Shown here piece after piece: positions 34,001 through 45,946 of a DNA stretch of 64,000 nucleotides. Source of the stretch: Earliella scabrosa (lineage: Eukaryota > Basidiomycota > Agaricomycetes > Polyporales > Polyporaceae); assembly GCA_022605405.1 (NCBI GenBank), contig JABYQQ010000030.1:124001-188000 (forward strand), read 5' to 3'. Within the stretch, counting starts at the first letter, position 1. Each line of letters begins with the position of its first letter. Below the pieces are notes generated by a model, which had not been told where the DNA came from, ran no database searches, and saw only the letters and a list, made by a program, of their open reading frames with translations. The position numbers and the translations under genes were made by a program.

Positions 34001-35377
34001 CCGCCAAACACGCCACCGCTCTTCTTCTTCTTGTCCTTGTCCTTCCCGCTCTCGTCGTCGGTCGTGTCCTGACCGCGGTCGCGGTCCTTGCGCAACTTGG
34101 CACTCCCGGCTTTAGACCCAGCGGGGTCGCCAACTGTGACGGTAGAGGTGACCTTGCCCCTTCCTGCGCCAACTGGTGCACTGTTGGTGTTCGCCTTCTT
34201 GCGTGCAGCCTCCTCCAGCGCCTCGATCTCTTCGCGAGTGCGCTTGCGCTCCTCGGACTGCTGCTGCATGATAGCGCTGGGCAAGAGAGGCCCGCTCTGG
34301 GCAGAGGCACCATACTCGTCGTTGCGCGCGACGGCGGGCGTCATCGACAGCTTGCGGGTCTCCGTGGCCTGCGCGGGGTCCATGGTACGGCCACCGGGGG
34401 AGACAGGGGACACCGGTGAGGCCTCATCTTGCATAACGATGAGCTTGTCGCGTGGGTTCTGGGTGCGGAGAGGCTGGACCCCAGACTGGGGTGCACCTTG
34501 GGCTTGATCTGGACGGCGCGAACGGTCGTCGATTTGCATCTGGGCGGCCTGCTGCTGCCGCTCGCGTTGCATCTCCTCCGCCGCGCCATCCTCCCAGCTC
34601 ATTCCGTCGTCCGGTTCCATGCCCATAGGTGTACCTTGCTCGCTGCGTGTTGTCCGCTCCCTCTCCTCGTACTCCTCGGCAAGCTCTGGGTCCTCGTCCT
34701 CGTAGTCCTCATCGTCCCACTCCACGTCTTCGTCCTCCTCCTCTTCTTCGTTCCAGATCGCAGGCGCATACCGGTGCACGCCGAACGCATGTCTGAAACG
34801 CACGCCCTTGGATTGTTGTGAGGTCTGACGACCAGGAGTGGGGGAGGGGGTGTTGCCCTGATTTGAGCCGGTGCGGGAGGAGAGCAGGCGATCTCGGGAC
34901 TCTTGCAATTCGGCTTGAGTCGCGGATGCAAGCTACGGGAAGATATGGACGCTAAGCAGAGAGGGAAGAAGAGTGCGTGAATGGACGTACATCGACATTG
35001 CGGTGCTTGTTCAGACGAGCAAGACGCTCGAACGGAGTCTCGATGTTCTCCGCGGGGATATACCCGACTTCTTGCGTCTTGAGGACGCGAACGAGCCACC
35101 AGTAACTGTTGCTGTCGTCCATCAAGAAGAGAGAGTCGCCTTTGACGACATTGGCCTGGCCCTCGACAGTCGCAGCGAAGCTGTGGAGGGCGTAGACCAG
35201 GTCGAAGTCTATGGATTCGTTGGGTATAGAGAGGGAAGACGAGCCGTCGTCGTCGTCCATGTAGTCCAAGTCGCGATCCTCGCCGTCGGAATCGTCCTCA
35301 AGGACAGAGTGTTCCTCGTCAGAGGGGTAGGTGTGGTCGCCGTGCATCTGGTGCTGCATATGATGGTCGTCCGCCAT
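31072..35377 (-). CDS. SH3 and Ras-association domain scaffold, probable cell-polarity protein
   Basis: Four exons (35377-34991, 34932-32520, 32466-31181, 31113-31072) sum to 1375 residues; an in-frame ATG at 35404 would add nine. An acidic N-terminus (DEEHSVLEDDSDGEDRD) leads to an SH3 domain at about 55-115 (LVYALHSFAATVEGQANVVK, SYWWLVRV, GYIPAENIETP). Then come a long disordered acidic and Lys-rich region and a poly-Gln tract (33787-33812). A Ras-association-like ubiquitin fold follows at about 600-700 (VRVFAGDHLQTEATFKTVLL), with a second ubiquitin-like segment (KKIFVFPKNITVAEVIEQGL). The SH3 context resembles fungal polarity scaffolds of the Bud14/Tea4 kind, but orthology is not established. 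It would link GTPase signalling to the actin or microtubule machinery. Confidence 0.75.
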
Positions 35378-36090
35378 GGTGAGTAGAGTGGGTAGAAATG
35401 GCAAGGAGTGGTGAGTTGAACTGGAGATTAGGATGGATGTAAGGTTGGCAAGGAGAGTGACCAGGGACTGGCAGACGTAGGACTAGGAGAAGGCGAGACA
35501 GCGAGCTTGGTGAAAGTCAATCAGAAAGAATTACGAAGACGGCGAAAAGGCAGAGAAGACCGGGATCCAACAAGGCCTTGGACTTGCGACCGAAACGGAC
35601 TCGCTCAAGGGCCAGCGCGTTTCCCCAATTCGCGTATCCACGTATTTGCTGACTAATCATAGCCGTCCCGAAATGGTATCTCAGGCGCCCAAGACCACCT
35701 CGAAGAGTCGAAGGTGAGCGCCGCTGAGACGTGCTTTCGGGGTATATGCGAAGGAAGGTGTCAGCTAGACATATAGGTCCTCGGAAACCAGGACCACATA
35801 ACCCCGGATCGTGCTCACGAGTTTGCAGATTGCACCGCTTCTGCTTGCAAAGGAGGACAACTGCCCTCCGCTCTGTCGTACTAAACGCGTCATCATGGGT
35901 AGTATGTTACATTTCCTGTTACGACATAGTCATAGGCATTAGGAGCTGCATAATAGTCCTCGATATCTACTAGTAGTGTCCCACAGTTGCGGGCCTGGGA
36001 AGGACGAGTCGGGGGGCGACGGGAACCAAGAAAGAAACGCGTCAAGAAGAGATAGCCCTTGCGCCCTCTGCAACGCTAAGCGTTGAACGC
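35378..36090. other. Intergenic stretch between two minus-strand genes
   Basis: Upstream region of the SH3/RA gene and 3' flank of the HD-domain gene. No frame above 80 codons and no recognised element. Confidence 0.35.
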
Positions 36091-38892
36091 CTACGACTTC
36101 GCCTTCTTCCTCGGCGGAGAGCGCATCGTGCTCTTCTCTCCGTCGTCCAAGCCGAGTTCGAGCTGCCTATATCCGGGACTACTGGCCTCTGCCTCCTTCT
36201 CCGCCGTCCTTTTGTTGCTCTTGTTCTCGCTCTGCTCCCCCTTCTCGGGCACCTTGACAGGCTCGCGCTCGCGCTTCTTCCCCTTCCTCGTCGGGCTCTG
36301 CTGCGGGTTGAAGCTGGGCGGGACCGTCGTGAACGGGTTGTCCTTCAGCGGGGTCGCCTCCGAGAGCACGCCGCTCCCGTGTCGGGAGAGCGCCCGCCCG
36401 CGGCCGTGGCTGACGGCGCGCGACGCGGTGCGCACCTTGGGCCGAGGGCTTGAGGGTGTGTCCGCCGGCGGCGTCACGGGGGCGGTCATGTCGACGTCGT
36501 CGTCCTCGGGGTTGTCGACGCTGCCGGGGAGCAGGGCGTTATCAAACCTCTTGAGGACCTCGCGGTAGCCGAGCTGCACGAGACCGAAAAACCTGAGTGC
36601 ACGAGTGTTAGTACGTAGTCTGGTCGGGAGCGAGGGGGGCGAGGGGTGCGAGGGTCACGCCACATACCGTCCTTCGCGTGTGAACACCCTGAGGAGGAGC
36701 TCGCCAAATGAGCGCGGAAGGGTGACGGAGATATCATCCTCGTTCGCGTGTACGCCCTCTTGAGTAGCGTCGTCGTGAGTAGCTGGACTGAAAAGAGTAG
36801 GCTCGTATACGCACTGTTGGGGTGGTGCTTAGAGTAGAACTTCATGAAGTTGAGCGGGTTCTCGTTCTTCATCCCGTGATGGCGCTCCGTCAGATCGATG
36901 ATGACATGGTCAGGACTGAGATCAGCAACGTCTTGCGGGGAGACTTCGTCGAAGGCATCCCCCTGCTCGGAGCGGAGGAACGCCCGGCTCGCATATAGGT
37001 CCTTGACCGCCTTCACCACCGACTCGGGGGTGAAGGCATCCTTGAGGTCCTTCTTGAGCTCCCATTGGAAGATCTTGAAGTCGACGGCCTTGTACAGGTC
37101 GCGCACACGGATTCTGTGGAGGATCGCTTGCGCGTCCGCCAGGCGCTGCGAGCGTCGTGAGCTGCGGTGTCTAGCAAATGCCAGAGAAAAGTACATACCG
37201 GATCGTCCGACGCCTCTATCTCGGTCTGGATGTGATCCGTAAGATGGAGGTATTTCTTGGGGTTCTCGAGACGTCGGGCAATGTTCATGACGGGTTCCGC
37301 CCGTGTGAGGGCGTCCACGATCATGTACTCGATCGCCTTCGCTGCGTCGGACGTCAGCCATCGTGCACGCGGATTTGTCATCACTAGACGAAGATCTACG
37401 AACCGGTCTTGTGGGTGTATATCCGTTTGTGCAGGGACATGCGCGTATGGCAGAGTTCGAATATCTGGTTCGCATCCTTGATGTCGTAGCATATCTCGCC
37501 GTCGATCACTCGGGACGAATAAATGAGCCTGCGGAAACACCCAGTAGTGAGTCGGCAGAACCGAACTCGAACGTCATGCATTCATGCCCTACCGAGTCAA
37601 GGAAAGGTTGCTCTTTTGGTCGATTGCGTGCGAGTCGCGCGCGATGTAGTCGAATCTACATAAAGGACGGGTCAGCCGGAGCGCCGCAGGAGATGTGCAC
37701 TGGCCTGACGACTCACTTGTCGACGTCGAGCCCATTCGTCTTATTGGCGACGATCTGAAAGAGGTACGGCTTCTCCTCCTTGCTGTAGTGGTGTGACGTG
37801 AGACTCGTTGAAACGCACGCGGGAGAGGGACCTACGTGCACATGCTCCGGTCGCCCATGATGAGCGCCTTGATGAACGTCGCGTCGTCGGGGTCGAGTTC
37901 GAGCCCGTTCTCCTCCAGAAGCGCGTCAAACATCATTCGGGACGCGTCTTCGTGACACCACTTCTTGTCGGGACTAGCAAGCCATGAGATGTGAGAGTGC
38001 GCTGCGGAGGAGAAGCACCCCGTACTCACAGAATCTCGGGGATGAACATGCTGTCCCAGACATGGCTCCAGGGCCCGTGGCCGAGATCGTGACAGAGCCC
38101 GGCGATGGTGACGCACTGCACGTCGCGCTGGGTGATGTTGAGCGAGGGCTGGGATTCTCTGAGATGCATGGCCAAGGTCTGCGCGAGGTACGCGACGCCT
38201 GTGCATGTCAATGTATGAGATTACGCATTTGTGGAGGACAGCGGGAACGCGTGGCCTCGTACATCAATCACTACAGCTCCTGCACATACGACTGCGCGTA
38301 GAGAACGGACAGAGATGGCCATGCGGCCCAGCAGCAACTCTGACAAGGATAGTGCGCATATATCTACTCTCCCGCCCCACCGAGCATCCAACCTAGGCTC
38401 CCGTCTCCCGGTCATTCTCACTCATCCTCGTATACAATCGTACACCAACCGCTACCCACGCAGAACAAAGAACAAGGAGATGAGACACTCACCAAGACAA
38501 TGCTCAAAACGGTTATGCGACGCTCCCGGCCAGACATAATACGACGTGCCGAGCTGCTTGATGTTCCTCAACCTCTGGAACTGAGGTCTAGCGCATGAAT
38601 CAGGACCCAGCCCAGCCATCCTCGAACGTGAACGCGCAAGTACGTACGTGTCGATGATCGCGCTGACAGTCGGCCCAAACGGCACTGTGCCCCGGGACAA
38701 AGGTGCTTTGTAGTGAGCAACGCGAAGGAAAGGAAGACAAAGAAGACACGCACGGTAGTCGTGGATCGAGTCCTTGAACCGCCGCACCGAGGTCGGGCCC
38801 TCGTACGAGGGCGCGTTCCAGTCGTCGTCGAGCTCGAGGAGCATCCTGCGCGGCCGGGTCGCGGGGAGGGGCGTAGCGGCAGCCGTATGCAT
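36091..38892 (-). CDS. SAMHD1-like HD-domain dNTP triphosphohydrolase
   Basis: Twelve exons, from ATG 38892 to stop 36091, sum exactly to 632 residues. Signatures in order are [48 protein letters not shown] (first metal His), [12 protein letters not shown] (the HD pair), [23 protein letters not shown] (the final metal Asp) and [10 protein letters not shown]. In SAMHD1 enzymes these bind the metal centre that splits dNTPs into nucleoside and triphosphate. The C-terminal ~170 residues are disordered and basic, ending SPPRKKAKS, a likely nuclear-localisation signal. No N-terminal SAM domain is present. Expected role: control of the dNTP pool in the nucleus. The family call is strong; allosteric regulation cannot be judged from sequence. 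Confidence 0.88.
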
Positions 38893-39755
38893 TGTGTGGT
38901 ATGTATATGTGTTGGGTGCAACGAGGTCTACGTGCGTGCGCTGCGGGCAAGGGGAAGTGGAAGCAGGCGTCGATCTGTACGTGCGAAGAGAGCTGCAGCA
39001 CAAGGCACGAGCACGAGGATGGTGGGAGGTGGGAGGTGGCGGGAGGGCAGAAAGGGCTCGCGAGTGGCCCTAAGTACTTGGGCCTAACGGGCTAAATGCT
39101 AGTGGCCCTGCAAAGTTCAGACGAAATATCGCGACGTTCATCTCCGTGCCCAAATCTCGGCTCCGGGCCGTGCCGCCGCACACAGTCCGGCGCGGGAAAC
39201 GTGCGCACTCCGACGAGGACGTCGACGAGGACAGGGTCAGACTTGGCTTGCAAGAAACGCGACGGCGCGAGGCGTCTCGTGAGTCGACCGACGTCATCGT
39301 ATACCGGCCGCCACAGCGGGGTCCACGAGGCCCTCGCGGAGTTGCGCGCGAGATCAAACCTACTACTATGGACATAAAGCTAGAGAGCTCATCATGATTC
39401 ACTGCTGCTCGCGCGGGCGGGATCGACGCTCGGGATGATTACGGCGGGGTGCTATCGAGTACGCTACATGGTATAGAAACGATACAAATCAAGAGAGAGA
39501 GAGAGAAGACGCGTCGTGGAACGATCACAATCGGTGCGTGCGGGCGTGTGCTGACTATGTGTGGGGTGTCGTAGATGTGGTATGTGTGTATGTGTGTATG
39601 TATGTGTCTGTGTGCGTAACAGTCCGTATTGTCCGAGGCAGAATGCGTATGTGCGTGCGGTCTAGGATAGAGCCCGAGACGTCGCTGGGTGCATGCAAAG
39701 CACCCCTCCCCTACTCAACCACTCACCTCCTCTCCCCCTCCCCGAAGAACCAACC
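38893..39755. other. Intergenic stretch with microsatellites
   Basis: Contains a GA run around 39494-39512 and a GT/GTAT-rich tract around 39575-39620. No gene recognised; it includes the promoter of the HD gene and the 3' flank of the 5-phosphatase gene. Confidence 0.4.
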
Positions 39756-42700
39756 TCACAGCAGCTTCTGGTCGATGTAGTACTGCATCGCCTCGCACAA
39801 CAGCTGCGTCTCCACCCCCTTCCACAACGCCTTGGCCTCCGCCTTCGCCCGCGCCCGCGCCTCCTGCTGCACACTCTTCACCGTGATCCTGAAGCCGGCA
39901 GAGATCGGCCGGTGGTCCGACACGTTCGCCTCCCACCGCCGGTAGTGCACCTGCTCCACCCGCTCCGGGTGCATCGACCGCCACAGCACCCGGTCGCACC
40001 ACGCAGGCACCCGCGCCTTCTCCGACGTGTCGTACTCGTCCGACCGCCGGTCGTACTTGTACGTCGGCGCGAACGTGATCGGGCCCTCGCTGAACTGCCG
40101 CAGCCGGAACGAGCGGTTGAACTTCATCTCCTTCTTGAGCTGGTCGTGCACAAGCAGGTAATCAAGTTCCCCCGCCTTGACTGCCGCGATCACTGCGTCC
40201 CGCCGCAAGTCGATGCGGTAGTTCATGTCGCCGTTCATCTAGCGACTGCTGTCAACATCTCGACCGAAAGGGGCATCCCTCAGAGCACTCACGAAGACAA
40301 CTTCGTGGTCCAGGACCATGGACCCGTCCCCTCCGTTGACCCAAGCGACGACTTCCTCCGTGCCCGCAGTCTCCGCGGCCAACGTCTGGTCTTCAAGGAT
40401 CTTCGCGGCGTCGTCATTGCGAGCGCGGACATGGTGCTGACCGGCCGCAAGATGGCAGTTCACGAAGCAGATGGACGTGTCGTCGACGACCATACGGCAG
40501 ACGATCCCACCCTGCATCATCTCTCAGACCCACTCCTCTAAGCTCGACTGATGGCGAACGCACCTTGTTGCCATATCTGCCTCCCATGCCCCGCTTGACG
40601 GTAGTGAGCGTAGCGTGCTTCAGCCTCGCCTTCTCCGCGTTCTTGACGAGCACGAAAGAGAAGAGCCCGACGAGGTTCTCCGCATGGACGACCGTGTACG
40701 GCTCGTCGGCCGGCATCGCAGAGCGCACCGCCGAGACCAGGCGGTCGTACCACTTCTTGTACGACGACGACACCTTCTGGCTCATCGACCCGTCCGCGGC
40801 CTTGTTCTTCCCGCCCAGCAGCACCGTCTTCGCCGCCATCTTGCGCGACTCGAGGTCGATCAGCTCCTGGAAGCCGAACGCGATGATGTCCGGCGGGTCC
40901 ATGCTCTGCAGCACGTCCCGCAGGAAGTTGACCGTCTCGGCCGTGCCCGTCAGCGTTTCTGGCTTCGCAGAGTCCACGTTCCAAGAGACGATGAGCGCGG
41001 TGATGTGCCGGAACGAGCTGAACTCGGCTTCGCGCCGCATCAGCTCCTGCTCTGTACAGTGTGTCAGCAAACTCGAAGATGGCACAATCGTCCGGAGACT
41101 GACCGATCCAGTCCATGCCCAAGAGCCCGTCCCAGAACCGGAGCCGCTCGTCCCTGCCCACACTGAACACGAGAAGCCTGTCCAGTTTCTCCATGCTCCA
41201 GGTGTCGACTGAAATCCGCAGCACGGGCCAGTTGTGGTGGGCCATCCAGCTGTTCGTCACCGTCCACGGCTTCGAGGAAACGTCGAGTGCCTCGATCGTG
41301 CCCTTGCGAGTGCCCGCCCACAGCTTGGAGTTGACGCCTTCCAGACTAAGGATGTCGGTCGTCGACACCTTGACAACATCAACACACGCGGGAGGAGCGT
41401 CGCTGCTTCCCATTGACCAGATGCTGATGTGACCGCCCTCGTGGCTCGCGTAGATGTGAGTCGGGTCCGTGGGCAGGACGGTCATGGCGGTGACGGCACC
41501 AAGATGTTCGGTCGGAAGGAGCGACTTGCCGACGCTCCCCGGCGTGAAGACATCGTAGCATCGAATGTACGGACCCTTCGAAGTACCGCTGACTGTTCCG
41601 CCCGCGTTCGGATCACGCGTCGAGGTCCACAGCTTCCCTCCTACCATCTGTGCAAACTCCTGTTTCTCGGCGATACGAACCACGCGAGGGGTCAGCGACC
41701 TCAAATCAAGATCGGCGTTCTCTGGCGGAGTCCAGACGAGCACCTTGCCCGTGTCGTCGCAGGTGATCATGGACTGGCCGTACCGGAACATGTGGGTGAC
41801 TGTATGCGCGTGGATCGCCGGACGCCATCCGTTGACCTTGCCAGTGCGCACGTCCAGTTCGATGAGATGACCTTCTTTCGTGCCAATCCACAGGAATGCG
41901 CCGCGGTGCTCATGGCTGGCCGTTGGACGGAACTCGACACTCATCATCTTGAATTCCTTGAGCTTGATATCGAAACCACCATTCTTTGAGTCCAGGTTCC
42001 AGATGGGGGAGTCCGATATGGAGAGGTCGTATATGCGGAGATGGTGATGCGTCGCGACCGCGACCGTATGCCCAGAGACGGTGACTGCAGCGGTGTATGC
42101 AGGTATGTGGATATTGAACTCGGAATAGTTATGGCAGTCAACGGTAGGTGGTCGACGTGAAGCTCGACTAGCGTCGGGAAGCTGGTCGATCTTGAGTTTG
42201 ATATCCTCCTCGTCGTCCTCTTCCGATTCGCTGGAAGAGCCTGTAGAGACCCGCCGCGGGGGAGGGAGTTTGTCTCCGAGAGCAATGGTTCGTGTGGGCG
42301 GAGGGAGATGGGCACCGAATTGCTTCCGTTCCGGCGGGGGTGGCGTCGGGGTGGAAGGGCCTGCCAGGGGCTGCGTCTCTGGCTCGAACATGCTCTGATG
42401 ACGCGGTGGCAGCGCCTTAGGAGGATGATCCTCCACTGGCGTGAACACGCCTTTCCGTGCTGGTAGAGGTGGCGGGGTTAAAGCAGAGGCGCTCATGGGA
42501 GCAGGGGATGCGGTGAGGACACTGGGGGTGTGCAGAGTCATCTTGTTCCGGGGAGGAGGTCGTGGAGGGGGAACCGGGGGGCGTGGGGAGGGAGGAGGAG
42601 GGAATGTCGTATTGCTAGTGGTCTCGTCGTTTGAAGTCAGGCTACTGACAGAGGCACCAGAAGAGGAACCGCTCTCGGATGAGGACTCCGAGCCTTGGCG

Positions 42701-43771
42701 GATTACGCTACCATTACGACGCGGAAGCGGGGGAGGTAAATTGGAATGAACGGTCTCTGTGTCCGAGTGACTGTCGTCGAATGGATCGAATCCGTCTGAA
42801 GATGCAACAGGGGAAAGGTGGATAGTAGAGGAAGAGTTGGTGACATGATCAGGCGGGAAGGATTGGCGGGGTTTCTTAGCGTAGGGGGGTTGAGGAGGGG
42901 GTTGTATTGGAAGACCGCTGACATTCAACTGGGAAGGAGGGCGCGCGGGTGGCTTTGGTGGAGATGTAACGGCAGGAGCGGTACCGTTTCTGGAATGTGG
43001 ACGGGGTCAGTGAGCGCGCGAACGTTCAGTGAACATGTCGGAATGCATGGAGGCTGCTGTGGCCATTTGCATTGCTGACAGAGGCAACTCTCGTTGCTGT
43101 GCGGGACGGGACATGTTGCCCGCTGTGTGTCGAGCAGGCGAGGTGGAAGCTGGTCTCACGGCGCGGGTCGCGCGAGAGCAGCATAGCGAGATGGATGCGA
43201 AGGACATGCACGGTGCGGCAGACAAGAACGGTAGGAGGGAGAGAAGAGGTACTCACCCGAACTGCTTTATGAGAGAAGAGACACCGGATGGACGGAGCTC
43301 CTGAGAGGGCGGGGGCGGCGGAGGTCTGCGCGAGAGGAGGGCCGCCTTTGCAGCGACCGAGGTAGGCTCTGGGGACGGGTCAAGATCGATAGAAGGCTGT
43401 TGTGCGTCGGGAAGGGGACGGAGGAGGGGACTGGCGCGAGGGTTGGCCGGGGAGGCCGCGCGTGAAGGGGGACGGAAGGGCGGGGGCGGTGGGGGACGCT
43501 TTGCGGGAGACTTGAGATCGGAGGAAGAGGTGGAGGAACGCAGGGAGTGCACGCTCGAGTCGGAGGGCTCACGATCGTGGGCGTGTTCGGGAGCAGGGGA
43601 GAGACGAGGACTGGGGGGCGCGAGGTTGGGCGAGAGATGGACTTGGCTCGAGGACGGCTTGAGAGTGGCCGCGGAGGCGGCGGACGAGTCGGCAGCGAGT
43701 TTCTCAAACCTGGAGCGAAGACTACTGACAGCGGGCGGGGGTGAAGTCTCTACGCCGTCGGGGCGGTCCAT
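39756..43771 (-). CDS. Inositol polyphosphate 5-phosphatase with N-terminal WD40-like propeller
   Basis: Five exons (43771-43257, 42989-41104, 41051-40564, 40511-40293, 40238-39756) sum to 1196 residues. Residues 1-430 are proline/serine-rich with PPPPPP runs that could bind SH3 domains. Residues ~430-780 carry repeated beta-strand motifs like a WD40 propeller (HTVAVATHHHLRIYDL, GHISIWSM, ERLRFWDG). The catalytic domain has NVDSAKPET, FGFQELIDL, FVNCHLAAG, NGDMNYRI (Asp1040), ARVPAWCDRVLW and NVSDHRPI, all hallmark motifs of type II 5-phosphatases of the endonuclease/exonuclease/phosphatase fold. It would remove the 5-phosphate of phosphoinositides or soluble inositol phosphates. The propeller-plus-phosphatase plan is known in some plant and fungal enzymes. 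Confidence 0.88.
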
Positions 43772-44158
43772 CGCGCGCAGAGAACGTCGGCGAGCACGGC
43801 TGTGCGAGCGAGAGGGTCGTCGTGGTCGTGGTGGAAGGGGGAAGAGAGGCGAGTTGGGTCAGAGTGAGCCTCGCTCGAGCTACTTCAACTCTGTGCGAGT
43901 GGAACCACAGTCGACGACGTCCGAGTCGAACCAGTCTCGACCGTCCCTCGCCCGTCACCGTGAAGTGGCCCCGCCATCACACCGCGCGTGTGACGTCACG
44001 CTGCTGCGCCCGCCGTCACGCACGCGCCTTGCCTTCAACGTCGTCCGCGCCCTCATCGCGGTCGTCGTCCACGTTCTCGCCGCAGTGCTCCTCGCCGTGT
44101 TGCGTCCGCCGCCGCCGCCGCCGCCACGCAGCCCAGCACGGTCCCCGCCCTTCTTTTT
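43772..44158. promoter_or_regulatory. Divergent promoter, 5-phosphatase and PPR-like genes
   Basis: 387 bp separate two start codons facing away from each other. It contains a (GCC)n run around 44108-44127. Both transcripts must start here; no TATA box was identified. Confidence 0.5.
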
Positions 44159-45946
44159 TTGGTCTCCACACGCGCTCGCGCTCTGAAGCTGCCGTCGCTG
44201 TCGCTGGCTGCAATCATACCGCCCCGTCTGGGTCTCTGCTTCCACGTCCCTTCACGCCGACTGCTGTCCCATGTCTCGGCCCACAGCCGCACGCTGACAG
44301 CGACCTCGAGGGGGATCGCGCACTCGTCCCCTGCAGCGGCCGTCGATGCACGCACGATCCGCAAGCAGCTCGAGCAGAGGCCCGCGTCCGACAAGCTCGA
44401 CGCCGTCCGCCGCTCGCTCGTCCAGCAGTACACAAGGGCCGGCCCCGCCCCTGCTCTCGCCCTCGTCCACCGCGCGCTCGACGGCTCCCGCCTGGACAAT
44501 CCCTCTCGCTTCCAGCTCTACGAGTTCGCGATCCCCTTCTTCCTCCGCAAGCGCGAGCTCATGAGGGCCGTCCTCCTCTACGCTCGCATGTCCCGCGAAG
44601 GCTTCCTCCCATCCGCCCTCCTCCGCACTCTCATGTACATCGTCAAGATGGCCGAGCTCGTCCCTGACCAGGACACTCTCCTGCACGTCATCTCCCAGGC
44701 GTTTCAGAACACGTCCCTCGCCGAGCACGACTTCATGACCCTCCTCCAGATCCTCAAGGAGGGCCTTTCTGCCCCTCCTCCGTTCATCGACCACACCATC
44801 GACGCCTTTCTGGCTACCCGTCCCCCAGACTACGCGCTCTCGGACGTTGCGTCCCAGCAGATCATGAAAATGCATCTCCACGCCGGCGACCCACAGCGTG
44901 CCAAGCGCTGGTATGTCCATTCTCCTCTGTCAACTCCTCCTCGCTCGTCCCAGAGCGACGCCAGTCCTTCCCCATACGCGTCTCTCCTCCGTGACCTGTC
45001 CAAGGAGGATCAGGCGTTCTGCGAATACGAAGCCGCCTGGGAAAGGGTCAAGGCCGAAATCCCCTCCCTCGTCCTCGGCGTCGACTTCCTCAACGCCCTC
45101 ATAAGCAAAGAGATCGCCCGGGAGCGGTACCACGCCGTCTTCGCCATCTACCACCGCATGATGGCCGCCCGCTCCGCGCCCACCACGCCCGACGCGACGA
45201 CCTTCTACCACGTCTTCCGCGCCATCAACCGGCTCACCTCCCTCGCGCGCCGCCGCCACTCCCGCGGCCGCCGCAGCCGAGCCCGCCCGCCCGCGAACAT
45301 GCCGCACCCGCGCGCGGTGTACAGGGACATGCTCGCCTGCCACGCCGAGCACGTCCGCGCGCGCCCGCTCGCTGCGTCGCCCGTGCTCAAGCCGTTCGCG
45401 GTGCACCGCGCGCTGCGGACGTTCATGGGCCGGCACGACTACCCCGCCGCGTACATCGTCCTCCGCGGCTTCTTGTACCATGCGGACCAGACTGGGCCCG
45501 TGGGGGCGGCGGCGCAGCGGATCGTGGTGAACGCGCTGCTGGATAGGATTGGGAGCGAGATGCCGCGGCTGGCGCTGTATGAGGGGCAGAGCGCGGTGTG
45601 GGCGTTTAGGTTCTTGGGGCTGGGCGAGGTCCCGAGGTATTTGCGGGCGGAGGTTGTGAGGGACGGGAGGATGGCGTGGCGGGTGCGTGCGATGGGGGCG
45701 GAGCCGCGGCTGGGGCTTGGGTTTGTTGACTGGGACTGCGAGGAGGAAGGGGAGGACGGACGAGCGGAGGCTGGTCGGGCGGGGAACGCGGACGGGACGG
45801 TCGAGCGCGTGCGGCTGGAGCGGATTTTGAGGCGGGCGATCTTGGCGTCGTTTGAGGAGACGGACGTGGTGGATGTTAGGGATGTGTCTGAGGTGGTTCG
45901 GGAGGCGAAGCGGGAGATGGTGCCGGGAAGGGACAAGGTTGCGTAG
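44159..45946 (+). CDS. Mitochondrial PPR-like helical-repeat protein
   Basis: Single exon, 595 residues. The first ~60 residues are rich in Arg, Ser and Leu and nearly free of acids, a typical mitochondrial presequence. The body is all-helical with PPR-like spacing (AVLLYARMSREGFLPSALLR, YHAVFAIYHRMM...PDATTFYHVFRAINRL, DYPAAYIVLRGFLYHAD). Individual motifs are degenerate, so the repeat family is not fully certain. Likely an organellar RNA-binding or ribosome-assembly factor. The reading frame runs on through the CCTCCTCGTC-rich stretch near 44938, so no intron is needed. Confidence 0.65.
   Translation: MVSTRARALKLPSLSLAAIIPPRLGLCFHVPSRRLLSHVSAHSRTLTATSRGIAHSSPAAAVDARTIRKQLEQRPASDKLDAVRRSLVQQYTRAGPAPALALVHRALDGSRLDNPSRFQLYEFAIPFFLRKRELMRAVLLYARMSREGFLPSALLRTLMYIVKMAELVPDQDTLLHVISQAFQNTSLAEHDFMTLLQILKEGLSAPPPFIDHTIDAFLATRPPDYALSDVASQQIMKMHLHAGDPQRAKRWYVHSPLSTPPRSSQSDASPSPYASLLRDLSKEDQAFCEYEAAWERVKAEIPSLVLGVDFLNALISKEIARERYHAVFAIYHRMMAARSAPTTPDATTFYHVFRAINRLTSLARRRHSRGRRSRARPPANMPHPRAVYRDMLACHAEHVRARPLAASPVLKPFAVHRALRTFMGRHDYPAAYIVLRGFLYHADQTGPVGAAAQRIVVNALLDRIGSEMPRLALYEGQSAVWAFRFLGLGEVPRYLRAEVVRDGRMAWRVRAMGAEPRLGLGFVDWDCEEEGEDGRAEAGRAGNADGTVERVRLERILRRAILASFEETDVVDVRDVSEVVREAKREMVPGRDKVA

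Noticed and set aside
32446..34507. Long plus-strand frames opposite the SH3/RA gene
   Set aside because: Mirror frames of a GC-rich coding region; Leu-rich tracts come from the reverse of CAG repeats.
39494..39620. GA and GT tracts considered as a regulatory element
   Set aside because: They look like ordinary microsatellites with no conserved motif around them.
43741..44667. 308-codon plus-strand frame
   Set aside because: It overlaps the start of the 5-phosphatase gene and the PPR-like gene in another frame, and is Arg/Pro/Ser-rich as expected for a GC-rich shadow frame.
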